A stretch of DNA of 64,000 bases from Gimesia chilikensis (lineage in GTDB: Bacteria > Planctomycetota > Planctomycetia > Planctomycetales > Planctomycetaceae), in contig NZ_VTSR01000010.1 of NCBI RefSeq assembly GCF_008329715.1, positions 113,606-177,605 of the forward strand, written 5' to 3'. This document shows positions 31,079-41,007 of the stretch, in pieces. The translations under genes and the position numbers were made by a program. The notes beneath the pieces are model-generated. The model saw nothing but the letters and a program-made list of their open reading frames with translations. It was not told where the DNA came from and searched no databases. How positions within the stretch are numbered: the first letter of the stretch is position 1; the number at the start of each line of letters is the position of its first letter.

Positions 31079-31999
31079 ATGAAATATGATGTCGTCGGCC
31101 TGGGAACCGTTGTGGTGGACCACCTGGTCCTGCTGGCACAACACCCGCCCCAGGATGCGAAAACCAACATTATCAGCGACGCCTACCAGGTAGGCGGACC
31201 GGTGCCGACGGCGCAGGTAGTGCTCAGTCGCCTGGGAAAACAGTGCGCCTTTCTCGGCAGCTGGGGCGACGATCAATATGGTCCCCTGATTGCGCAGGAC
31301 CTCGCAGCGGAGCAGCTGAACCTCGATGCCAGTCGTCTGCTCCCCGGGACCCGTTCGGGATATGCCCAGGTCTGGATCGACGAACAGGCGAGCACGCGTA
31401 CCATCGCCTGCTATCGTCCCGAGCACTGGCTGCAACCGGAAGATCTGGATCGACATATCATTCAGCAGGCCCGCTTCCTGCACCTGGATGGCTGGCCGCA
31501 GGAAACCTGTCGGCAAGCAGCGCAGATCGCCCGGGAAGCCGGCGTGACCGTCTGTCTCGATGCCGGTTCTCTCAAGCCGGGGATGGAGACACTGATCCCT
31601 TACCTGAATGTCATGAACTGCCCCCGCCGGTTTCTCAGCGAATATCTACAGACAGACGATGTGCTGGCAGGCGGAAAAGCCTTACTGGACCAGGGACCGG
31701 AGCTGGTCACCGTGACCGATGGTGTGCGCGGCGCGTGGTTATTCAGTCAGGAAGGCTGTCTGCACTGCGCGGCACTCCCCGTGCTTTCTCTGGATACCAC
31801 AGGGGCCGGCGATGTCTTCAGCGGTGCCCTGCTCTATGGTCTGCTTGAGGACTGGCCGCGCGAGCGGGTGCTGAAGTTCGCCTGTGTCACCGCAGCGTTG
31901 AAATGCGAACGCCTGGGCAATCGGGATGCACTGCCGTCCCTCGCGGAAATCGAAGCCGTCCTGCAGACTAAGGAGCTGAATCTTTCACAACTGGATTGA
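31079..31999 (+). CDS. PfkB-family carbohydrate kinase
   Basis: The 306-residue protein has the ribokinase fold: the N-terminal GLGTVVVDHLVLL strand, the sugar-binding GGPVPTAQVVLSRLG segment near residue 38, and the C-terminal signature LDTTGAGDVFSGALLYGL (about 238-255) that holds the catalytic Asp in GAGD. It phosphorylates a sugar or nucleoside with ATP; substrate is not clear, though fructokinase- or ketohexokinase-like sequences are closest in general look. Its 3' end overlaps the convergent FAH-family gene by 32 bases. There is no good ribosome-binding site before the ATG. Confidence 0.9.
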   Translation: MKYDVVGLGTVVVDHLVLLAQHPPQDAKTNIISDAYQVGGPVPTAQVVLSRLGKQCAFLGSWGDDQYGPLIAQDLAAEQLNLDASRLLPGTRSGYAQVWIDEQASTRTIACYRPEHWLQPEDLDRHIIQQARFLHLDGWPQETCRQAAQIAREAGVTVCLDAGSLKPGMETLIPYLNVMNCPRRFLSEYLQTDDVLAGGKALLDQGPELVTVTDGVRGAWLFSQEGCLHCAALPVLSLDTTGAGDVFSGALLYGLLEDWPRERVLKFACVTAALKCERLGNRDALPSLAEIEAVLQTKELNLSQLD

Positions 32000-32846
32000 T
32001 CAGCGTCCCGATACCGGTGATCTCGATGGATACGATGTCCCGATCTTCGAGAGTGAATTCGTCCGGCGGAACGATGCCGGTTCCGGTAAGCAGAATCGCA
32101 CCGCTGGGGAAATCATTCTCTTTCACGAGCCAACTGATGAGATCTTCCAGTCCGCGGGCCATTTCTGCGACGGACGTATCGCCGCGGAAGACTTCTTCGC
32201 CATCCCGTTCGATGGTCAGAATGATCCTGGTGGCTTCACGATCCAGAGGGCCCTCGTGCAGCAGGACACAGGGTCCCAGGCCGCAACACTGTTTGTAAAA
32301 TTTCGCCTGTGGCAGATAAAGCGGGTTTTCGCCTTCGATGTCACGGGCGGACATGTCGTTGCCCACCGTGTAACCCACCAGTTTCTGATCGGGAGAGACG
32401 ATCAGAGCCAGCTCGGGTTCGGGAACAGACCACTGACTGTCAAAGCGGACACGGACCGGCTGATTCGGACCACAGACCCGGTTGGGAGTTGCTTTGAAAA
32501 AGAGCTCGGGACGATCTGCGGTGTAGACCTGGTCGTAATGCGAAGCGGCTGTTTCGGATTCTTCCATCCGCGCCACCTGACTGCGTTTGTAAGTCACACC
32601 GGCGGCCCAGACTTCCTGGTAATCAACGGGGGCGAGGAACTCCAGCTGATTGAAGGGGACGGGCGGCAGCTCTTTGTCGATCAGGAATTTGGCCAGTCCT
32701 GCCGGATCGGCGGAATGCAGGATGTCCGACAGACGGTGGATGTTGTCGACCTGTGACAGATCCAGCAGCTGCACTCCGTTTGCTTCCACGATGGCGACAT
32801 GACGTTCCCCGTTTGACAATAGCACTTTCGCGAGCTTCATCTTCAA
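31968..32846 (-). CDS. Fumarylacetoacetate hydrolase family protein
   Basis: The 292-residue protein has the FAH fold in its C-terminal two thirds: FFKATPNRVCGPN, then PEPELALIVSPD giving the two metal-binding Glu residues, GNDMSARDIEG giving the Asp, and late TGTGIVPP. Family members cleave or hydrate C-C bonds of acylpyruvate-type compounds with Mg2+; related planctomycete and proteobacterial proteins act on sugar-acid breakdown products. The start overlaps the RluA-type gene by four bases (ATGA), so it is translationally coupled. The gene runs 32 bases into the end of the convergent PfkB gene. Confidence 0.87.
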   Translation of the reverse strand: MKMKLAKVLLSNGERHVAIVEANGVQLLDLSQVDNIHRLSDILHSADPAGLAKFLIDKELPPVPFNQLEFLAPVDYQEVWAAGVTYKRSQVARMEESETAASHYDQVYTADRPELFFKATPNRVCGPNQPVRVRFDSQWSVPEPELALIVSPDQKLVGYTVGNDMSARDIEGENPLYLPQAKFYKQCCGLGPCVLLHEGPLDREATRIILTIERDGEEVFRGDTSVAEMARGLEDLISWLVKENDFPSGAILLTGTGIVPPDEFTLEDRDIVSIEITGIGTLINPVVKDSAP

Positions 32847-33868
32847 TTTTCCTTCTGATACTGGTCCAGGGCGGCTAAGGTCTGTTGCATATCTTCTGGT
32901 AATGGTGCCTCAAACTGCATCGGTTTTCCACTGTGAGGATGACTAAATTCCAATCGATGGGCATGCAGGGCCTGTCGATCAATCAGAATGTCGCTTTCCA
33001 GATCCGCGGCGTCCGCCTCGGCCTGCACGCTCAGATCCTTCATTTTCAGAGTGATCCGGCCGCCATACACGCGATCCGCCACAATGGAATGGCCGATATG
33101 TTGCATATGTACCCGCAGTTGATGGGTGCGCCCGGTTCGAGGTTTGAGTCGCACGTAACTAAACGCCTTGTATCGCTGAATCACTTCGTAATAAGTGAAT
33201 GCGTCGCGGGCATTGCCCCCTTCATCACAGACGATCATTTTCTCCCGATGACGGGGATGCACACACATGAACGTCTCGATGTAATCGGTGTCGAATTCCA
33301 TGCGTCCCCAGACAATCGCCCGGTATTCCTTCTGAACTTCCCGCTTTTCAAACTGGGCGCTCAGACGGGCGTGAACCTGATTATCCTTGGCAACAACCAG
33401 CAGACCGCTGGTATTCCGGTCGAGACGATGGACGATTCCGGGACGAAACTGGCCGGCGACATCGCTGAGCTGATCGAAGTGATGCTGCAGGGCTCCGGCC
33501 AGCGTTCCCGCATAGTTGCCTTTGCCGGGATGGACGATCATATCCGAAGGCTTATTGATGACGGCGATAAAGTCGTCTTCGTAAATAATGTCCAGCGGAA
33601 TGTCTTCCGGGGGAAGCTGATTATCGGGCAGTTCAGGCAGGCGAACCGAAACCCGGTCATTGACCCGCATGCGGCGGGCAGCTTTGACGGGCAAGCCGTT
33701 GACCAGCACCGCTTCCTGCTTGATCGCTTTCTGGAATAAGACGCGGGTGTAATTCGGATACAGGCGACAGAGATAATGATCTATCCGCCAGCCATGAGCG
33801 CGTGCCTCGACAGTAATTTCGATCGGCTCAGTCGAGAGTTCCGGCGGTGACGAAAGTTCGTCAGACAT
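32843..33868 (-). CDS. RluA-family pseudouridine synthase
   Basis: The 341-residue protein isomerises uridine to pseudouridine in rRNA or tRNA. It has an N-terminal S4 RNA-binding domain (about 27-85; WRIDHYLCRLYPNYTR) and the synthase domain with the catalytic-Asp motif HRLDRNTSGLLVVAKD, followed by LKPRTGRTHQLRVHMQHIGHSIVADRVYG. It belongs to the RluC/RluD side of the family; the precise target base is not predictable. It overlaps the TPR-protein gene by one base (TAATG) at its start and the FAH gene by four bases at its end, so three genes form a tight operon. Confidence 0.93.
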   Translation of the reverse strand: MSDELSSPPELSTEPIEITVEARAHGWRIDHYLCRLYPNYTRVLFQKAIKQEAVLVNGLPVKAARRMRVNDRVSVRLPELPDNQLPPEDIPLDIIYEDDFIAVINKPSDMIVHPGKGNYAGTLAGALQHHFDQLSDVAGQFRPGIVHRLDRNTSGLLVVAKDNQVHARLSAQFEKREVQKEYRAIVWGRMEFDTDYIETFMCVHPRHREKMIVCDEGGNARDAFTYYEVIQRYKAFSYVRLKPRTGRTHQLRVHMQHIGHSIVADRVYGGRITLKMKDLSVQAEADAADLESDILIDRQALHAHRLEFSHPHSGKPMQFEAPLPEDMQQTLAALDQYQKEN

Positions 33869-34812
33869 TATGGTTTCTTTTCGGGCGCTGGTTCCGGCTT
33901 CGGTGCCTCGGTCTTGGGTTGTTCAGCGGGAGCCTTCCCTGCTTCTGGAGCCGGCTTACCTTCCGTCTTGGGTGCTTCGGTTTTTTCGGGAGCAGCCGGA
34001 GTACCCTCACTGGCTTTTCCTTCTTCCGAAGTCAGAGGCTCAGGCAGACCGGGCAGGCTCGGCAGAGCCGGGAGCTCCGGCAGACCGGGAGTGCCTGCAC
34101 CACCTGCGGGTGCAGTTCCCTGAGGGGCCATACCAGGCATGGGCATGTTGAAACCAGGACGCTGACGATCGCCGGGCTTGGGATTTTGCTCGTGGAACCA
34201 TTTGTAGAACTCTTTGGTCCCTTCCTCATCCAGAGCAGCGACTTTTTCCCCTTCAACCGGTTTCACCCGCTGTTCTGCCAGCTGGCGGAAAATAGACTCG
34301 GGGAATTCGTTAATCAGCTTCTGATAAAGCTCGGTGGCGGTTTTCAGATCACCATTGGAGGTTGTTTCTTCAACGCGTGCCATCCCGAACAGAGCCCGTT
34401 CGCGAATTTCCGGAGGTGTTGAGGAAGAATCCAGCAGTTTCTGGAACTGTTCTTTGGCGTCCTTCAGTTCACGATCACCGGCACTGCGATCGGTGAAAGA
34501 GCTGCGAATACCAGACTGCAGATGACTTTCAGCAGCGTGAATCAGTGCCCAGTTCGCTACGGGTGTGCCTGCGTAGTCTTCAGCAACGTTTTCGAAGTCT
34601 TCAGTAGAGCCTGCAGCCGCCAGGCGGGTCCAGGCTTCGGACTGTGCAGAGGTTTTCTGAGAATTCCAGATGATCAGCACGATCAGCAGCACGATTAATG
34701 CCCCGATTCCCCCGAGGATTTTCGCGCCATATTTTTCCACAAAGGGCTCTGCCTGAACCATCAGTTTGCCCAGGTCATTGGTTTGCAGATCGTGTCGATG
34801 TTCGCTCTTCAT
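33868..34812 (-). CDS. Membrane-anchored TPR-like protein with Pro/Glu-rich tail
   Basis: The 314-residue protein has a short cytoplasmic start, one membrane span (ILGGIGALIVLLIVLIIW, about 31-48) and a periplasmic helical region (about 55-190) that looks like the TPR fold of YfgM-type proteins (AAESHLQSGIRSSF.., FGMARVEETTSNGDLKTATELYQKLINEFP). The last ~100 residues are rich in Pro, Ala, Glu and Lys (low complexity, probably disordered). YfgM is a SecYEG- and chaperone-associated protein in proteobacteria; a similar role here is only a guess. GAGAG lies just upstream of the ATG. First gene of the three-gene operon with rluA-type and FAH genes. Confidence 0.75.
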   Translation of the reverse strand: MKSEHRHDLQTNDLGKLMVQAEPFVEKYGAKILGGIGALIVLLIVLIIWNSQKTSAQSEAWTRLAAAGSTEDFENVAEDYAGTPVANWALIHAAESHLQSGIRSSFTDRSAGDRELKDAKEQFQKLLDSSSTPPEIRERALFGMARVEETTSNGDLKTATELYQKLINEFPESIFRQLAEQRVKPVEGEKVAALDEEGTKEFYKWFHEQNPKPGDRQRPGFNMPMPGMAPQGTAPAGGAGTPGLPELPALPSLPGLPEPLTSEEGKASEGTPAAPEKTEAPKTEGKPAPEAGKAPAEQPKTEAPKPEPAPEKKP

Positions 34813-35103
34813 CAGAGTCTCTCACAGTGAATATTAAACAGACCTAAACTCATGCTCTCCCAACGAGATAACTGAGTCCATCGCGCGAGTATATTGCCCC
34901 TGAAATTACGCGTCAAGCTGATCCCCCGGCTGAGAACGATTTCAGTGTAAAGAATTCCAGATTTTCGATTCCAGGGGGCGATTTTCAGTCCAGATCAGGG
35001 GAAACGGGCACTGATCAGACATTCCCACACTGGAGAAACCACATCTGCCGAGATTCAGGACATGACCGAGCGTTTCCGGGCTGACTGTACCCCTCTAACT
35101 TAA

Positions 35104-35766
35104 TCACGCTGCAGGCACGAAGGCCTTTTTCAGACTGCCGAGAAAACAGGGATAGGTAAAAAATCCGGGCAGCATGACCGCATAGATCGTGATGGACGCG
35201 ATTTCCATGAGTTCGAGATACGCCACCACTTCCATCCCCCAGGATCCGAGCAGAAACAGTGCCGTGGTCAGTACCAGAATGGTCACTTTGCCTGTCTGAT
35301 CGGCACGATCCACGTAGAGTAATAAGCGTCGCTGGAATAAAGCGAAGAGGATCAGACCGGTATAACCGACTAGCTTCAGTAACAGGGCGACCGGCATGGG
35401 CAGCAGACTGGGGTCGGAATACATGAAGCCGGAAAAAATAATATTGGCACAGACGCCGGCGATGACGCCCCACAACAGATTGCGACAGTCCGCTTCCGCA
35501 GGCACGGCCCGGCAATAGATGGCTCCCGCGAGCATTAAAAGATTGCCCGTCATGCTTAAGATCGGCAGGAGCGTCATCATGACAGAGAGTAGATCAGTAG
35601 TGAAGCGGAAGTAGAGTACCCCCAGCAGGGCAAAGAAGACCAGCACGATACCATACAGAAACAGATTCAAGCCTCGCCTGGTCTGCTGCAGTGAACGCGA
35701 ATCTTCGCGCAGCCATTGATGGCCTGAAATCCGTTTCGGATCTGGCGTTGCCCCTGATTCGCGCAT
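35104..35766 (-). CDS. Polytopic membrane protein of unknown function
   Basis: The 220-residue protein is not recognised. It starts with a polar ~45 residues, then has about six hydrophobic spans (LFLYGIVLVFFALLGVLYF; MMTLLPILSMTGNLLMLAG; LLWGVIAGVCANIIFSGF; LLLKLVGYTGLILFAL; ILVLTTALFLLGSWGMEVV; and a last span with ITIYAVMLPGFF). There is no conserved motif I can name. A sequence of this kind could be a small integral membrane sensor or simply a lineage-specific protein. It lies between the TPR operon and the DUF1559 array, both on the same strand, with gaps of 291 and 118 bases. The start has only a weak GAG upstream. Confidence 0.6.
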   Translation of the reverse strand: MRESGATPDPKRISGHQWLREDSRSLQQTRRGLNLFLYGIVLVFFALLGVLYFRFTTDLLSVMMTLLPILSMTGNLLMLAGAIYCRAVPAEADCRNLLWGVIAGVCANIIFSGFMYSDPSLLPMPVALLLKLVGYTGLILFALFQRRLLLYVDRADQTGKVTILVLTTALFLLGSWGMEVVAYLELMEIASITIYAVMLPGFFTYPCFLGSLKKAFVPAA

Positions 35767-35884
35767 GGTAATCTCAAATATTTGAAGTGATACAAAACAC
35801 AGATACTAGCACATCTAGCAGAACATCTCGGTAAACCTGCTGCAAGCGTCAATGGCTCGCATTTCTAGCAGCGGAGGAATTAAC

Positions 35885-36931
35885 CTAAGGCATCTGTTTC
35901 TGGAGCGTCTTGAGCAACTTGAGATTCTCCTGCATCTGCTGCGCACTGGCCGCCTGCTTCAGCATTGATCCTGACAGAACCAGAGAAAGGTCGGTGGACT
36001 TGTCGATTCTCTGTATCAGCAGGGTATCTGGAAAGCTCCTTTCCTTTTCCATCACTTCCTCCCATTCACTGTCTGACAGATTCTCAACTGCAAACAGGTC
36101 GATCAGCAGTGGTTCCCCGGCTTCCTTGAGAACTTCAGCGTAAAAACGATGTTCGTTCTCTGGTTGACTCTCCAGCGGAACATGTTCCCAATTATAGACT
36201 CCCGTCTCAAAGCGTTTATCGGGGACTGCCATTTGCTCCGACGCTGGCACGGGTGGAGCTGCAGCCAACTGCTTGAGAATTTCCGGCGAAGTCTCTTCAG
36301 AAAAGAACAGGACTTTGCCATCGGCAAAGAGCAGATGACCGCCTTCCCAGTTCGGGCAGCCGAAACTTCCCGGTCCTGCACACAGTTGAGTTCCCAGGGG
36401 ACGCCAGTTAAACGGATAAGCCCATGGTTGAAATTCACCAGCCACATCTCCAATCACCCAGGTATGCGTGGTACCCCGCTCCATCTGATCGAAAGTGACA
36501 CTGCTGTTACGGTAGTAGAGATGCGGATTTCCCAGGTAATGCGTCAGACCAAAGCCTGTACCTGTATAGTTCAATCTGACTTCTGGATTCAGATAGGTAG
36601 TTCGGACGGTTTCGATCACAGTTCGATTGGCTGCACTCAACCAGGGCTCGTCCAGACTAAGCTGAGAATAATCCGGACTCGCATCCAGATAGGGAAGATA
36701 CATCGTCATCCAGCCCTGCGTGGCGGTGCCATCCTCGCGAATCACTCCACCGGAAGGAAAACAGCGATGCGCGTCTGCATAGTTATGTGCCGCCAGTCCG
36801 ATCTGTTTCAGGTCGTTCTTCGCAGTCGCTCTGCGTGCCGCTTCGCGTGCCTGCTGTACCGCTGGAATCAGCAAACCGAACACGAGGACAATCAGGAGCA
36901 GAACGACGCTTATTGAAATCCAGCGCTGCAT
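35885..36931 (-). CDS. DUF1559 protein without prepilin motif (array copy A)
   Basis: The 348-residue protein is the last of four tandem paralogues. The N-terminus is a short QRW lead and a hydrophobic anchor with [28 protein letters not shown], the DUF1559 hallmark, but the GFTLIE cleavage/methylation signature is missing. Shared blocks are [32 protein letters not shown], the [14 protein letters not shown] strand, and a C-terminal extension ending in [13 protein letters not shown]. The start is ATG 36931, with AGGAGAGG about 5 bases upstream; a GTG just before it is an alternative. It lies 26 bases behind copy B. Confidence 0.9.
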   Translation of the reverse strand: MQRWISISVVLLLIVLVFGLLIPAVQQAREAARRATAKNDLKQIGLAAHNYADAHRCFPSGGVIREDGTATQGWMTMYLPYLDASPDYSQLSLDEPWLSAANRTVIETVRTTYLNPEVRLNYTGTGFGLTHYLGNPHLYYRNSSVTFDQMERGTTHTWVIGDVAGEFQPWAYPFNWRPLGTQLCAGPGSFGCPNWEGGHLLFADGKVLFFSEETSPEILKQLAAAPPVPASEQMAVPDKRFETGVYNWEHVPLESQPENEHRFYAEVLKEAGEPLLIDLFAVENLSDSEWEEVMEKERSFPDTLLIQRIDKSTDLSLVLSGSMLKQAASAQQMQENLKLLKTLQKQMP

Positions 36932-36957
36932 CACTTCCTCTCCTTTCTTGCCAGGTT

Positions 36958-37992
36958 CTATTCCGGTAGTCGTTCCTGCAGGTTCTTCAAAAGCTCTGTA
37001 TTGTGTTGTAACTGTTCGGGGGAGGCAGACTTCGGCAGTGATGTGGCTTGAAGCGCCTCAGCGATGTCGGTGTTCTTATCAACCACAAAGAGAAAGTCGG
37101 GGCCGCGGAGCTTTGGTAAATCCGGCACCTGTTCCAGGTTGATCTTTGAATAGACTTCTATCCTGAGTGGCTGATCGGTTTGCCCACTCAGTACGTGCAC
37201 GTAGTACAGCTGTTCCGCCTGGGGATCTGACTGTAAGGACTGATTGTTCCAGGAGAAGTCGCCCGTCTCGAAAGTTCTGTCCGGGACTTGTGTCTGTTCG
37301 GCAGTGGGCACAGGTGGAGCAGCGGCGAATTTCTTGAGAATCACATCTGAGGTGTTTTCTGAAAAGAACGTGACACTCCCATCGGCAAATAACAGATGTC
37401 CGCCCTGCCAGGGGGGATGGCCGAAGCTATTCGGTCCGTCACAGAGTTTCGTTCCCAGCGGTCGCCAGTTGAAAGGATACCCCCAGGGCTGGAAGTTGCC
37501 GGCCGCTTCTCCCGCCAGCCAGGTATGCGAGGTGCCATTCGACATTTGCTCGATGCTGACATTGCTGTTGCGATTCAGCAGATTGGGGTTTCCCAGGTAG
37601 TTGGTCAAACCATAACCCTGACTCGTGAACCGCGAAAAGTTTCCGGGGATGATGAAGACAGGGCGGGATTTCTCATAAATGGCTCTATTCCCATTCTGGT
37701 CCCAGGGTTCTGAAAAGTTGATTCCCGAATAATCATCACTCTGATCAAGATAAGGCAGAATCATTGAAAACCAGCCGTGCATGGCGACATCGTCTTCGCG
37801 AATGACACCACCGGGAGGCAGGCACTTGTGTGAGTCATGATAATTCGCGACGGCCAGCCCCAGTTGTTTCAGGTTATTTTTCGAAGTCGATCGACGCGCT
37901 GCTTCTCTGGATTGCTCCACCGCGGGCATCGTCAGGCCAATGACCAGCACGATTAATAGCAAAACAACGATTACCGAAATCCAACGCTGCAT
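36958..37992 (-). CDS. DUF1559 protein without prepilin motif (array copy B)
   Basis: From ATG 37992, with GAGGAG 7-8 bases upstream, the protein has 344 residues; a TTG at 38007 is less likely. It begins [20 protein letters not shown] then [27 protein letters not shown]. The blocks [52 protein letters not shown] and the C-terminal [13 protein letters not shown] are near-identical in kind to copies C and D. As in those, the membrane anchor is kept without a prepilin-peptidase site, so it probably stays membrane-bound with its bulk outside the cytoplasm. 36 bases behind copy C. Confidence 0.9.
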   Translation of the reverse strand: MQRWISVIVVLLLIVLVIGLTMPAVEQSREAARRSTSKNNLKQLGLAVANYHDSHKCLPPGGVIREDDVAMHGWFSMILPYLDQSDDYSGINFSEPWDQNGNRAIYEKSRPVFIIPGNFSRFTSQGYGLTNYLGNPNLLNRNSNVSIEQMSNGTSHTWLAGEAAGNFQPWGYPFNWRPLGTKLCDGPNSFGHPPWQGGHLLFADGSVTFFSENTSDVILKKFAAAPPVPTAEQTQVPDRTFETGDFSWNNQSLQSDPQAEQLYYVHVLSGQTDQPLRIEVYSKINLEQVPDLPKLRGPDFLFVVDKNTDIAEALQATSLPKSASPEQLQHNTELLKNLQERLPE

Positions 37993-38028
37993 CTTCAGAC
38001 TCCTCAACTCACTTTACGTTAATAGTAT

Positions 38029-39090
38029 TTATTGTGCATCAGTTTGTGGCAGTTGTTGTTGAATGGATTTTAACAGTTTCATGTTCGCTGCCCACTGCTT
38101 GGGAATGGTTTCTTCCTTGAGAGACGTTGCCTGGAGCACATCAGTAATATCGGTAGAGTCATCGATTCGTAACAAAAAATGCAGTATGTCCCCCTGATAT
38201 TTATAGGTTGCACGTACTTCCGGCGAGATATTTGCCGCAGTATAGACATTGATCAATAACGGCGCCCCCCATTTCTTCCGCAGCACTTTCACTACATAAA
38301 TGTTTTCTGCCCGGGGATCAGACTGCAGATCAATGCGTTCCCAGAGAAAATCGCCGTATTCAAACTTGCGATCGGGGACCGCGGTCTGTGCGCGGGTCGC
38401 GACGGGAGGGGCTTCGGCGAACGCTTGCAAAATTTCGGGCGAGGTCTGATCGGTGAAAAACGTCACGCTGCCATCGGCACGCAAAAGGTGCCCTCCGCTC
38501 CAGGGTGGATGGCCGAAAGAGTTCGGTCCGTCGCAGAGTTTTGTTCCCAGCGGGCGCCAGTTGAAGGGATAGCCCCACGGCTGATAATTCCCGGCTACTT
38601 CGCCAGCCAGCCAGTGATGCGCGGCCCCATCTTCCAGTTGTTCGAGAGACACAGAACTGTTCCGGTACAGCAGATTCGGATTTCCCTGATAATGAGTCAA
38701 GGCGAAACCGGTGGTGGAGTAGTTGGCATCAGCTCCGGGAACCTGATAGCAGCCCATCGGCCACTCATAAACCGGAATGTTTTCAGAACTATCCCAAGGA
38801 TTATTAAAATCGACACAGTCATATAAATGACTGGCTTCCATGAATAGATAATTTTGAATCATCCAACCGTGCATCGCAGTACCATCTTCGCGAATCGTCC
38901 CTCCAGGAGGGAGGTAACTCCAAGTATCATTGTAATTATAGAACGCGATGGCGACCTGCTTCAGATTATTCTTCGACGTCGACTGGCGAGCCGCTTCTCT
39001 GGATTGTTGCACACCTGGAACCAGTAGAGCGATTAACAGGAGATTAATCCCGATCACAACACCCCATTCCATTCGGCTCATCAAGATCAT
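38029..39090 (-). CDS. DUF1559 protein without prepilin motif (array copy C)
   Basis: The start is set at ATG 39090 because GGGAGGG lies 7-8 bases upstream; this gives 353 residues, and an upstream in-frame start (39150) would add a non-conserved lead. The anchor reads [39 protein letters not shown]. Conserved blocks are [21 protein letters not shown]-like [34 protein letters not shown] and [13 protein letters not shown]. It is one of four tandem paralogues and shares the ~110-residue C-terminal extension that typical DUF1559 proteins, such as the one at 14914, lack. Confidence 0.9.
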   Translation of the reverse strand: MILMSRMEWGVVIGINLLLIALLVPGVQQSREAARQSTSKNNLKQVAIAFYNYNDTWSYLPPGGTIREDGTAMHGWMIQNYLFMEASHLYDCVDFNNPWDSSENIPVYEWPMGCYQVPGADANYSTTGFALTHYQGNPNLLYRNSSVSLEQLEDGAAHHWLAGEVAGNYQPWGYPFNWRPLGTKLCDGPNSFGHPPWSGGHLLRADGSVTFFTDQTSPEILQAFAEAPPVATRAQTAVPDRKFEYGDFLWERIDLQSDPRAENIYVVKVLRKKWGAPLLINVYTAANISPEVRATYKYQGDILHFLLRIDDSTDITDVLQATSLKEETIPKQWAANMKLLKSIQQQLPQTDAQ

Positions 39091-39190
39091 CTTCAGGCCC
39101 TCCCGCGATGTGAATTCAGAATTGAGAGGCTGTGCCGGGAGACGCAGCAATCCCTATCATAAGGCGACTCACATCTCAGAAACAATATCT

Positions 39191-40255
39191 TTATTGTGAT
39201 GCCTCATCGCGGGGCAACTGCTGCTGAAGCTTCTGAAGCGTTTTAACATCCGCCTTAAACTGTGCGGGAGTGGTTTCTTCCCCGAGAGTCGTGGCTTTGA
39301 GCGTGGAGGCGATGTCGGTCTGCGGGCCAATGTGTGCCAGGAACAGAAATACAGACCCCTTTCCCTTATACTCGGGTTCGTCTCCCGGCCTCACGATGTA
39401 TTTAGAGCAGACACTCATTTTCAATGGCAGGCCAGCAGGGCTTCGCAAGACTTTGGCGATATATTGATTTTCCCCCTGTGGATCGGACTGCAGGTCGATT
39501 TGCTCCCATTCATACTCGCCGATAATAAAGGTGCGTTCAGGAACCGCGGTCTGTGCATGGGTGGCGATCGGTGGTGCGTCTGCGAGTGCCTGCAAAATTT
39601 CAGGAGCAGTCTCCGTAGAAAAATATTGCACGCTGCCATCCACCAGCAGGAGATGTGTGCCGTCCCAGGAAAGCTGGCCGAAAGTGTCCGGTCCTTCACA
39701 GAGTTTTGTTCCCAGCGGACGCCAGTTGAACGGGTAGCCCCAGGGCTGAAAGTTTCCGGCGGCTTCCCCTGCAAGCCAGTTATGTGAACTGCCTGTGTCG
39801 ATTTCTCTTTGTGTCACGGAACGGTTTCGCGACAGTAGATTTGGATTCCCCATATAACAGGTAAGCTCATATCCGCCGCTGGTCAGCCCCATGTCTCTGC
39901 CAGGAATCTGATAAACAGGGTATTTGACCTCAAAGACCCGGTTATTCTCCGGACGGTCCCAAGGGTAATTAAAATTGAGCATGTTATAATAGGGACTTGC
40001 ATCGAGGAACGGCATAATAAACGTCATCCAGCCATGCATGGCGGTTCCGTCTTCGCGAATCACACCGCCGGGAGGAAAGCAACCATGAGTGTCATGGTAA
40101 TTGTGCAGTGCCAGCCCGATCTGCTTGAGGTTGTTTTTCGCTGACGACATGCGGGCTGCCGTGCGGGAACGATGTATGGCTGGGATAAGCAGTGCGATGA
40201 GCAGCAGGAAGATCCCCATCATCACTGCCAGATCTCTCCAGAGCTGTCTGGACAT
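39191..40255 (-). CDS. DUF1559 protein without prepilin motif (array copy D, first gene)
   Basis: The 354-residue protein starts at ATG 40255, with GAAGGAG 6 bases upstream. After a polar lead, [49 protein letters not shown] gives the anchor and a variant hallmark: Gln-Gln and Glu of the usual [10 protein letters not shown] are replaced by HRSRTAAR. Other blocks match copies A-C ([65 protein letters not shown]). It is the most upstream of the four paralogues, 53 bases behind the PNPOx-like gene. Confidence 0.9.
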   Translation of the reverse strand: MSRQLWRDLAVMMGIFLLLIALLIPAIHRSRTAARMSSAKNNLKQIGLALHNYHDTHGCFPPGGVIREDGTAMHGWMTFIMPFLDASPYYNMLNFNYPWDRPENNRVFEVKYPVYQIPGRDMGLTSGGYELTCYMGNPNLLSRNRSVTQREIDTGSSHNWLAGEAAGNFQPWGYPFNWRPLGTKLCEGPDTFGQLSWDGTHLLLVDGSVQYFSTETAPEILQALADAPPIATHAQTAVPERTFIIGEYEWEQIDLQSDPQGENQYIAKVLRSPAGLPLKMSVCSKYIVRPGDEPEYKGKGSVFLFLAHIGPQTDIASTLKATTLGEETTPAQFKADVKTLQKLQQQLPRDEASQ

Positions 40256-40308
40256 CGCCGACTCCTTCCATCAGGTAGATGGGATTTTCTTCGTTTTAAA
40301 GCATCCTG

Positions 40309-40920
40309 TCACGCATATTTCCAGTGGCCTTCCCATTTGTCGGTCCAGAGGAACCGGGCAGCGAGATGGCCGTTGCGGCGGAGTTCCAGCCAGTCGATGT
40401 GTTCAATCTGGCAGACGATTACCGCGAAATTTTCGTAGCCCAGTTGTGCCTCTTCATCATTGGGCAGCCGGTCAAACAGGTAATCAGGCAGATTGGGAGA
40501 AGCGGTTTCGGCCTGCGTTCCCGGAGCTGAAACTGTGATATAACCGCGACGGTGCTCGGGACTGCTGGCTTCCCAGTGCCGGGCAGCCTGATCATTTTGG
40601 GTATGCACTTCGGCCCGGCCGCGCAGACGGATCTGCACCCGCGTGACCGGATCATAGGCAACCCACTCAATCCAGGGGTTTTCCTCAAGCTCCTGGACTT
40701 TGTCTGAACGCTGATCGGTGTAGCAGATCACCTGTCGCTGCTCGATTTCCACAGCTCTCAGGACCACGGTGCGCACGCGGGGACGATTGTCTGAAATCGT
40801 GGCCAGGGTACCCAGCCGCCAGGGATGCGTTTCCGTTTCGACTGCATAGTTCAGGTGTCGCCAGGTCTCGTTGAGAATTGTATGGACTTTGGCCGGGTTA
40901 AAATCAAATTGCCTGGTCAT
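40309..40920 (-). CDS. Pyridoxamine 5'-phosphate oxidase-like flavoprotein
   Basis: From ATG 40920 the protein has 203 residues. It has the split-barrel FMN-binding fold of the PNPOx family: TLATISDNRPRVRTVVLRAV, VICYTDQRSDKVQELEENPWIEWVAYDP, VQIRLRGRAEVH, and a C-terminal FLWTDKWEGHWKYA. The VRTVVLR and TDQRSDK stretches are where FMN-phosphate-binding Arg/Lys residues of PdxH lie. It is shorter in the C-terminal half than true PdxH and probably belongs to the general PNPOx-like group, so a specific function in vitamin B6 synthesis is not claimed. An upstream in-frame start at 40950 is possible. First gene before the DUF1559 array. Confidence 0.83.
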   Translation of the reverse strand: MTRQFDFNPAKVHTILNETWRHLNYAVETETHPWRLGTLATISDNRPRVRTVVLRAVEIEQRQVICYTDQRSDKVQELEENPWIEWVAYDPVTRVQIRLRGRAEVHTQNDQAARHWEASSPEHRRGYITVSAPGTQAETASPNLPDYLFDRLPNDEEAQLGYENFAVIVCQIEHIDWLELRRNGHLAARFLWTDKWEGHWKYA

Positions 40921-41007
40921 GGGTGTTCTGTCCTGAAGGATCGGCTGCAAGGATGTCGCGTCTCATTCAATTGTGGGCGCTGAACGACGCTGGTCAAGCA
41001 AAAGTTA

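Noticed and set aside
40309..40920. True PdxH (pyridoxine phosphate oxidase)
   Set aside because: The fold fits, but the C-terminal part does not show the conserved PdxH ending and there is no vitamin B6 context; kept as PNPOx-like.
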